Below the pieces are notes generated by a model, which was not told where the DNA came from, searched no databases, and worked only from the letters and a program-made list of their open reading frames with translations. Below, piece after piece: positions 55,990 to 64,000 of a DNA stretch of 64,000 nucleotides (position 1 is the first letter of the stretch; every line of letters begins with the position of its first letter). Made by a program: the position numbers and the translations under genes. Origin of the DNA: Phragmites australis (Eukaryota; Streptophyta; Magnoliopsida; Poales; Poaceae); assembly GCF_958298935.1 (NCBI RefSeq), contig NC_084922.1:11224501-11288500 (forward strand). Direction: 5' to 3'.

Positions 55990-58800
55990 CCTAAATAGTA
56001 CTTTAAATTTTAAATGTTAAATGTGTGACTAACACTAAAATTTACATGTAGATCCAATTTATATGCATTATCATTGATTTTCTCAATTATCTTAAATAGT
56101 CCATCAGGTCTAGACATCAATTTTGACTTCATTAGTTCTGAAAACCTATCATTCCTCAAATGCAACCAAACTAAATCATATGGTTTAAATTTTATTTCCT
56201 TCTTACCTTTACTTCCAGCAATCCTATATTTTTCAGTCATACTCTCTATATATTTTTTAATTATTTCAAGCAACTTAAGAATAATTCACCACGTTTCTTA
56301 GCATCTAAACTAAGTCTTTCAAAAGTAAGCAAAAATAGTAAATCAATAAAAGTACGGTGATTAAAATTATACACTACCTGAAACGGACTTACTTTGATTG
56401 TGCGGTGTACCGACCCATTGTAAGCAAACTCAATATACGGTAAACACTCTTCCCACATTCTCAAATTTTTCTTTAGAACACCCCGTAACATGGTCGATAA
56501 GGTACGGTTGACGACCTCTATACGGAACGGATTGTCTCCATTGCCCTCAGCCTGTCGATCGGCCCGGGTGACCATCGGTTTGGGAATGACACGTAGTAGA
56601 AAACAATAGCTTTGTTTCCAGTTTATTCCAAAGTGATCTTCAAAAGTGACCCAAAAACTTTGTATCACGATCTGAGACGATAGTATTAGGTATTCCATGT
56701 AGTCGAACGATTTCACTGAAAAATAAATCAGCTATGTTTGTAACATCATCGCTCTTGTGACAAGTTAAAAATATGTCATTTTAGAAAAATGATCCACAAT
56801 TACAAATATGCTATCCCCCCTCTTTGTCTCTCCCCCTCTTTGTCATAGGCAATCATAAAATAAAATTCATAGAAATATCATCTCAAGGTGCACTAGGAAC
56901 AGGAAGAGGCATATAAAGACCATGCGGATTTAAGCGAGACTTAGCTTTATTGCAAGAGATGCAACATGACACGTAGCGCTTGACGTCACGTCTCATCTTT
57001 GGCCAAAAGAAATGAGCGGCCATCACATCTTCAGTCTTCTTTGCTCTAAAATGTGCCATCAATCCTACTCCATGTGCTTCCTGCAACAACAAAAGACAAA
57101 CGAAGCTAGCTGAAATGCATAGCTTGTTAGCACGATAGAGGAATCCGTTATTCAGCACATGTTTATTCCATATTTTTCTTTCTTTACAATATTCAATAAC
57201 TTTTTTAAAATCAAAATCAGCAGCATATAATTTTTTAATAGTATCTAAACCAAAAATCTTATGATCAAGTTGAGATAACATGATATAACGTCTAGAAAAC
57301 GAATCAGCAATCACATTGTCCTTTCCTTTCTTATGTTTTATGACATATGGAAAAGACTCAATAAATTCTACCCATTTAGCATGTCTTCTATTCAGTTTAG
57401 CTTGACTTCTAATATGTTTCAACGATTCATAATCAGAATGTATAACAAATTATTTGGACCATAGATAATATTGCCAAGTTTCAAGCACACGAACTAAAGC
57501 GTACAATTCTTTATCATAAGTAGAGTAATTTAAACTTGACCCACTTAATTTCTCGCTGAAATAAACAACATGTTTACATTCTTAAATTAACACACCTCCA
57601 ATTTCAATCCCACTAGCATCACATTCTAGTTCAAAGGTCTTACCAAAATCAGAGAGTTGGAGCAATAGAGCATATGTAAGCTTCTCTTTCAACAATTTGA
57701 ATGCTTGTTCTTGTGCAGGCCCCTATTTAAAAACTACTCAATTCTTTGACAACTCGTTTAATGGAGCAGCAATGGTGCTGAAATCCTGCACAAAATGTCG
57801 ATAGAAACCTACAAGATCATGAAAGCTTCGCACTTATGTAACAATCTTAGGAGTTGACCAGCTCTTTATGGCTTCAATTTTTGTTTCATCCACCTCTATT
57901 CCCTGTGGAGTAACAACATAGCCAATAAAAAAGATTCGATCCATGCAAAAGGTGCACTTTTCGAGGTTATCAAACAGACGTGCATCTCTCAAAGCGTGAA
58001 AAACAGCACGTAAGTGATCAAAGTGTAGTTCATCTGACTTGCTGTAAATCAAGATATCATCAAAGTAAACCACCACAAATCTCCTAATAAAAGCACGTAA
58101 AACTTCGTTCATCAATCGTATGAAAGTATTAGGTACATTAGTTAACTCAAAAGGTATTACTAACCACTTATACAAACCAAACTTAGTTTTAAATGCAGTC
58201 TTTCATTCATCTCTAAGTTTCATTCTAATATGGTCGTATCCACTTCACAAGTCAATTTTAGTGAAAATTATAGAATCACTCAACTCGTCAAGCATATCAT
58301 TTAACCTAGGGATAGGGTGATGATATCTTATAGTAATATTATTGATGGCTCTACAATCAACACACATACGCCAACTACTGTCTTTCTTAGGAACCAAAAG
58401 AACGGGAACAACACAAGGACTAATACTTTCTCGTGCATACCCGCGGTCCAAAAGATCTTGGACTTATCACTGAATTTCCTTAGTCTCTTCCGGGTTGGTC
58501 CTATATGCAGCACGGTTTGGCAAAATTGCTTCTGAAATCAAATCAATTTGATATTCAATCCCTTGAATAAGTGGTAATCTCGGGGTACCTCAGCCGAAAA
58601 TACATCCACAAACTAAAGCATATTTGCATATCAAAGCATAACATGATAGCTCATTATCAGAAATTTTAGTAATGTCAGATTTAGTAGCAAACATAACACA
58701 CCCTTTTAGTCTAATTTCATCGGACTTGGAAGTTGTTGTTGTTTTCTCCTTTTTGGGTGGAAAAACTTTTTCCACTACTTGCTGATTTTCAGATTCATTC
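55990..58800 (-). pseudogene. Ty3/gypsy pol pseudogene (protease end, RT, RNase H, integrase)
   Basis: Minus-strand fragments appear in the gypsy order. Reverse transcriptase comes first (58451-57834: [33 protein letters not shown] with the catalytic YFDD box, CTFCMDRIFFIGYVVTPQGI). RNase H end and integrase zinc finger follow (57422-56883: HKKGKDNVIADSFSRR, HX-type finger with CISC). Integrase core comes next (56716-56400, ADRQAEGNG and RTLSTMLRGVLKKNL) and then the C-terminal GPY-like end (FKPYDLVWLHLRNDRF). Frames break at several points, including 58200, 57440, 56720 and 56270. It is not functional. Integrase preceding the 3' LTR and following RT proves gypsy, not copia, order. Confidence 0.9.
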
Positions 58801-58929
58801 TCAAACTATTTTCTCTTATTTTTAGCTATCTTTTATTCACATTTCACAGTTTCAGCAGAGTTTAAAGGTAGAAAAGTTATTTTCTTTCTTTTTATGCATA
58901 AGAGTGTACTTATTACTTTTACCATGATG

Positions 58930-61340
58930 TGTTGCATCAGTATCAAACTCCCATGGTCATCCTAACAAAAGTGAACATGCTTGCATGGGTAATCAACACA
59001 ATCATGGTATTAACCAATAGAAAAATGCACCCTAGCTGTTTGCATTACCTTCACCTTATCACTGTTGTTGAACAATCATCACCGATTGATGATGATGTGG
59101 AACTCAATTTGGATACTGAGCCTTTGACATAGGAGGTTCTAGAAGGTGCAAAAGTCTCTCATGGTGACATGATGGAATCACTAATTGTTGCTAATGTTTG
59201 AGACATGGTTCCTAATGATTTAGTTGGAGTTAGCATCAGAGCCGACTGGGTGGACATAGGTGTTTTCGATGACAACAAGACGTACGAGGACGAGAGAGTT
59301 ATTCACTCAGATGATGACTGACCGGTGGCGCAGTTGTCCGCTAGAGAGATTGCTACCTTAAGGAAGCTAGTTAAAGGACGTGATCCCCTTGTGCCTAATT
59401 TCAGGGACCTTAGTAAGGCGTATAGAGCAGTGGCTGATGCGGAGTACGAAAGGAATTGTGCCTCACTTGTTGATTCAGCCAATATCATTAGTAAGGGGAT
59501 GATCTTCCCAACTATGGAAGCGTTGAAGCTATGTATGCAGGAATATGCAGTTTTGCACCACCGACCCTATCGTGTTGTTCACTCGCACGAGAAAAGGCGG
59601 TACGTAATCAAATGCAGAAATGTTGTCAGTGGACCGTACGGGCGTGCAAGACTAGAATGGATCAATGGAAGATTACTAGCGTTGTGTAGCCTCACACTTG
59701 TGGTACCACTAAGCCTGAGATAAAGCACTAACAATTGACATCGAAGTTCATTGCCAACCGGTTAGTCAATACGATCAAGCATATGCCTACGATGCCTGTG
59801 TGCGCCTTCATTGAGATGGTTGCAATTATTTGGAACTATTGCATTAAGTATGGCAAAGCGTGTCGCTAGAAGTAGCGTGCCCTGAAGATGTGCTATGGGG
59901 ATTGGGCTTAAGTATACGAGCGTTTCCTGGCCATGTTGCATGCAATGAAAGCGAGGAATCCTAGGATGCATTTCGAGTATGTGCTAAAACCAAGTACCGT
60001 GCGGAAGGGTGATGAGAGGCAGATATTCTTCAGGGCATTTTGGATGTTTGGACAATGCATAGAAGCTTTCAAGTATTATCGGGACGTCTTCTCCATGATG
60101 GGACTTTTCCAACAGGGAAGTATGAGGGCATGCTACTTATTGCTATTAGGGTATATGCAGATCATTAGTTGGTTCATCTGGCAATCGATCTAGTTGAGAA
60201 AGGGAGAACTTCTAGTTGGGGGTGGTTCCTGATGCTTGCCAGGAGAGTGGTTGTGGGACCTTCCCATGTAGTTTGTATAATATTTGATATGCATGTTGGC
60301 ATTTTGAATACGATCAGAGAGGACATAGGGGGCATGGACAAGTGCATCATCTATGGTGCACGAGACACTTGGCACAAAATTTTATAGGGCATGATAACAT
60401 TAGAGGTAATTTCAAGCTATTCGAGGAGGTGTGTCGACAAATGGAGCCACACCTATTCGAAGAAGCTAATGTAGAAGACAAATGAGCAGGGGAAATAATT
60501 CCTTAATGGTTTGATGCCTAGTGAAAAAATGTGCACGATACGGAGGCCGACGCCACGGGTTCATGATAAGCAACATGGTCGAGATCTTCAATAGTTTGCT
60601 TAAGGGTGTCCGTTCGTTGTTTGTTACCGCAATTGCCTCGTACACTTTCTACAAGTGTGCCATGTGGTTCGTAGACTGGATCCATCATGCTAAGGCTCTA
60701 ACGGTGAGAAACAAGATGTGGGCACCAGGGGTTGCTAGCGACCTTGCCAAGGCAAAGAAGAGCGTGAATGCTCAAAAGATGAGTTGTTTTGATATGAACA
60801 CATCGATATATGAGGTTATTGAGGGAAGGAGAATGACTGTAGGAGGAGAGCATCGCGGTGCACAAAAGCACAAGGTGGTTATCACCATGAATACTTGCAC
60901 ATGTGGTGTACTGACCTTATTGCCTATGCCATGTTCCCCACATGATCATAGCTTGTCGAGATTGTGGTGTTGATGTGGAGGCGTCGGTTTGAATGGCGCG
61001 CTACTACAGTGTAGGGTTGTTATTGTGTATTTGAACTCCTCAATTTGAACTGTTTCTTGACGAAGATCAATGGGAACCATATTTTTGTCCTTGGTACATG
61101 ACGGATAAAGCCCTACTGTGAAAGAAGAAAGGTCCGAGGAAGAGGGTCCAAAATGAGATGGGTGGGGACGTACTTCCTAATAAATATGTCCCCAAGTAAT
61201 TGAAATACAACGCCACATTTTGGCACGATGTACCTTCCCCGACGACCAAACCTTCTATGCCGAATAGATCAGTGGTGTCGTTCTATGGTGAAATGACGCC
61301 AGACATTGTGGCACCGCCTTGAAGAAGAACAACATCACAC
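58930..61340 (+). pseudogene. Mutator-like (MULE/MuDR) transposase pseudogene
   Basis: Plus-strand fragments match MURA-like proteins. An acidic N-terminal part is followed by the MuDR DNA-binding region (59325-59700: DSANIISKGMIFPTMEALKL, KRRYVIKCRN). The catalytic region follows (59933-60390: SSWGWFLMLARRVVVGPSHV, FDMHVGIL where SDRH is usual). A later segment reads MVEIFNSLLKGVRSL and the SWIM-type finger area reads MNTCTCG ... PCSPHDHSL (60521-60970). Multiple stops and frameshifts separate the pieces. Terminal inverted repeats were not located, so the element's limits are unknown. Confidence 0.85.
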
Positions 61341-61700
61341 GTAATGGCACCGTGGTCTATTCCAGGCTGAGGCTGCCATCCCACATGTATTTCATTTAAT
61401 TTACTACACAACCATTTTTATTCGGACTATGATAGTTAACTATGTTTCATCAAGACCAATTCATAGTTCTCATCATGGCATTCGACCATAAATAAATGGT
61501 TCGAGGATAATACACACTTGTTTCACATCAAGTTACATCATTAAGTTACACGAATTGAAATAATACATCGAGTGTGAAATAACACTTAACAAATCATATT
61601 TGACCAGAAGTTTCATCTAATAGCATGTACATGCTAGTCCTTGTCGCTATCAACTAGCACCTTATCATCACCATCATCGGGTATAGGCTTGAAAACGGAG
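61341..61700. other. No gene seen
   Basis: A/T-rich sequence between the MULE remnant and the repeat region preceding the last hAT gene. Confidence 0.45.
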
Positions 61701-61915
61701 CGGATAATTTCCGCTATGTATACGGAAATTTGGATACAAAAGGTCCTATCCAGATACGGATACGGATAATTTTTGATCGGATACGGATAATTCTGGATTG
61801 GATACGGATATGGATATTTCTTATCTGGATAAGGATACAGATACAGATATTTCTTATATGGATAAGGAAAATGCTATTTGGGTCAGATAAGGATACGAGT
61901 ATAGATATCCGGTCA
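61701..61915 (+). repeat. GGATACGGATA-type short tandem repeat
   Basis: At least 15 variants of GGATACGGATA / GGATAAGGATA occur in about 200 bp, some reading through as alternating Ile/Arg codons by chance. Position upstream of a hAT transposase suggests subterminal repeats of that element. Confidence 0.7.
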
Positions 61916-62029
61916 TTTTTAAAAATGGATGATATCTGTTTTCACCCGGCCCATCACCAACAGCCCACCAGTCCACCACGACCCACTTAGACCTTAACCC
62001 TAACCTTATCCCATACAACATATAGGTTG

Positions 62030-62360
62030 TCAGTTGCCTTGTCTCTGTCCGTCACTCGCCCACTACGCTGCCTTATCCACGCGCTGTTGCCACCTCGTTC
62101 ATCGCCCACCTCCCCTTTCGCCGCCGGTTACCCACTGCGTCGCCCCGTTCGTGCGCTGCCGCCACCTCGTCCACCGTCGGGCTCTCACCGCTCTACCCTG
62201 TCCGCGCACCGTCGCCACCTCATTCATCGCTGGACACCCACTGTGCCGCCCCGTCCACGCGCTACCGCCAACCCATCCGCCATTGGGCGCCAACCCATCC
62301 GCCACCGGGCGCCCACCACGCCGCCCTGTCCGCTTGTCGTCGCCACCTTGTCTGAGTCAC
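62030..62360 (+). repeat. Imperfect GC-rich tandem repeat (53-72 bp unit)
   Basis: GCCACCTCGTTCATCGCC-like units begin at 62089, 62161, 62214 and 62267 with spacing 72, 53 and 53 bp, each with CGCCCCGTCC-type sequence between. Both long open frames here are produced by the repeat and are probably not translated. Confidence 0.6.
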
Positions 62361-62444
62361 TGTAAATTTGTGTGCCTCTCTATCCACTAGATTGTTGGTT
62401 ATTTGCTGCTGATCTAAAATACCTTTGATTGTTTCACTAAGGCC

Positions 62445-64000
62445 ATGGAAGCTAGCAACATTGCAAGCACAACGGCGACATCCCCAGCTTTACCTCTGAT
62501 TGTTTCACCACAATAACCCTCGGACACTCCTCCTCCTATTACAGAACTTCAAGCTGCAGGTGCCACTAATGGTGGGGAGGCAACATGCAAGTATGGATTT
62601 GATGAGAGATGCTGAGAACAAGGCACCTCTTTGCAAGAGAAGCAAGAAATGCACATCTGATATCTGGAACCACTTCATACAGTTTGATAAGAAGAAGACA
62701 ACAGAAGATGGCACTGAGATTGTGGAAAAATAGGCCAAATGCAAACAGTGCACTTACCAGTCTCGGCATGAGAGCCATAGAGGCACATCCGTTTTCAAAT
62801 CTCACTTGAATAGCAAACATTGAATCTTGACTAGGCAGCAAAAACTCAATTTGAAGAAGGAAGAGGTTAACAGCTCCATTGCTTCGGTTGAGACTTATAG
62901 GTATGAAGAGGCTGCTAGTTTGAAGAAATTTTATTTTGCAATTACTATGCATGAATATACCTTTAATATAGTCGAACATGAGTACTTTGTGGATTTTAAG
63001 TCTTTGCGCTCTACTTTTCCGATTAAAAGTCACATTATGGTGAGGAAAGATATATTAAACATCTTTGTAGAGGAAAAGAAAAAATTGTATGAGTATTTAA
63101 AATGATCAATTGTCAGCTTAGTACAACCATGGATATGTGGACATCCAACCAAAACAAAGGCTATATGTGTATCACAGTGCATTAGATAGATGACAATTGG
63201 TGCATGCAAAAGAGAATTGTTAAGTTCATGCATGTAGGAGGTCATCATGATGAAAAGAAGTTGTGCTCAGGATTTTATGATAGCATGATTAACTGGAATC
63301 TTGATAGGAGATTTTTTGCAGTTACTTTGGACAATGCCTCAGCAAATGATAAATGTGTTCATGGGGTAGTAACCAAGCTTAGTAAGATATCTCTCTTAAT
63401 CTGTGATGTGCTCTTTTTTCATGTGAGATGTTTCAATCACATTTTAAATCTTGTTGCTCAAGATGGTTTGAAACAAATTGCATCAGTTATTTCTAATATC
63501 AAAAATACAATTACAATTGTGAAGAATTCTCCATTACAATTTAAGGAGTTTAAGAAGTGTGCATCAGAATTTGACTTGGATATCTTAAAGGGTCTCACCT
63601 TGGATGTTCCAACTAGGTGAAACTCCATGTATCTCATGTTAAGGAGTGCTATTTGTTATCAAGAAGCTTTTGGTAGGCTTTTCCTTAGGCAAGAAAAGAA
63701 GTATGAGAAATATAAACCAACTAAGGCAAATTGGCCTAGTGCACATCAATTTATGCATGCTTAAAGCCATTTTGTGATGCTACTGAGATCTTCTCTGGAA
63801 CTTCATATCCAACTGCAAATCTGTTCTTCAAAAAGTTTTGTCAAATTAAGCTTGCAATTGTAGAATGGTGTGTCAATTCTAATGGAGTAATTAAGGCTGT
63901 GGCAGTTTCCATGCAAATTAAATATAATAAGTATCAGGAGAAGTCCAACATGGCACTATCTGTAGCAAGCTTTCTAGATCCTAGATACAAGATAAAGTTG
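62445..64000 (+). pseudogene. hAT transposase pseudogene (BED finger, RICESLEEPER-like), cut by the window edge
   Basis: The ATG at 62445 (MEASNIASTTATSPALPLIV) leads into a BED zinc finger (SDIWNHFIQFDKKK ... CKQCTYQSRHESHRGTSVF). Next comes the conserved middle (FYFAITMHEYTFNIVEHEYF, MVRKDILNIFVEEKKKLYEY), then TLDNASANDKCVHGVV and VRCFNHILNLVAQDGLKQI. Towards the edge it enters the DUF4413-like region (SVASFLDPRYKIKL). Stops occur near 62513, 62612, 62731, 62823, 63103 and 63620, so it is dead. The C-terminal dimerisation domain lies beyond 64000. Confidence 0.85.

Noticed and set aside
62034..62390. Proline/arginine-rich proteins in two frames
   Set aside because: They arise from an imperfect GC-rich tandem repeat and have no start context or domain.

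Overview
This window is plant nuclear DNA from a grass, most likely a panicoid (sorghum, sugarcane, Miscanthus or maize relative). The evidence is the very GC-rich first exons beside AT-rich introns, canonical GT-AG introns, and a dense set of grass transposons: CACTA, hAT, MULE, PIF/Harbinger-like MITEs, Helitron-like, SINE, Ty1/copia and Ty3/gypsy. There are no bacterial or organellar signals. The species call is inference.

Layout. 1-6.4 kb is transposon wreckage: a gypsy LTR end with gag pseudogene, a long SIRE-type copia LTR, and a decayed CACTA transposase with subterminal repeats. 6.6-7.9 kb holds an intact two-exon LEA gene with RY and ABRE sites upstream. 8.2-19.9 kb is a graveyard of two host genes. 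A presenilin gene is cut in two by an 8.2-kb hAT element, which is itself cut by a 4.6-kb LTR element. Next to it, head-to-head, a carboxylesterase gene is disrupted by a solo LTR of the same family. 20.3-22.3 kb is a 2-kb foldback element with a 9-bp target duplication. 22.5-24.05 kb is a second, different solo LTR.

25.3-54.7 kb is the gene-bearing island. HISN2 (minus, 5 exons) carries out histidine biosynthesis steps 2 and 3. A single-exon RING-H2 E3 ligase gene (plus) has a duplicated leader segment. Cytosolic pyruvate kinase (minus, 3 exons) has a 5.5-kb first intron holding four transposons. An orphan exon of unknown function lies at 46 kb. The glucosidase II beta subunit gene (minus, 16 exons) ends in HDEL. 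Splice sites for the multi-exon genes were placed by reading GT-AG junctions that keep frame; all four spliced models close without internal stops.

54.7-64 kb is again transposon-derived: a gypsy pol pseudogene with a probable LTR, a Mutator-like transposase pseudogene, and a BED-finger hAT transposase running off the right edge.

The live genes are unrelated housekeeping or stress functions and do not form a pathway. I did not find a convincing undescribed system. The most interesting signals are the nested insertions with readable target duplications, the giant palindrome, and the tandem or palindromic motif arrays inside LTRs.
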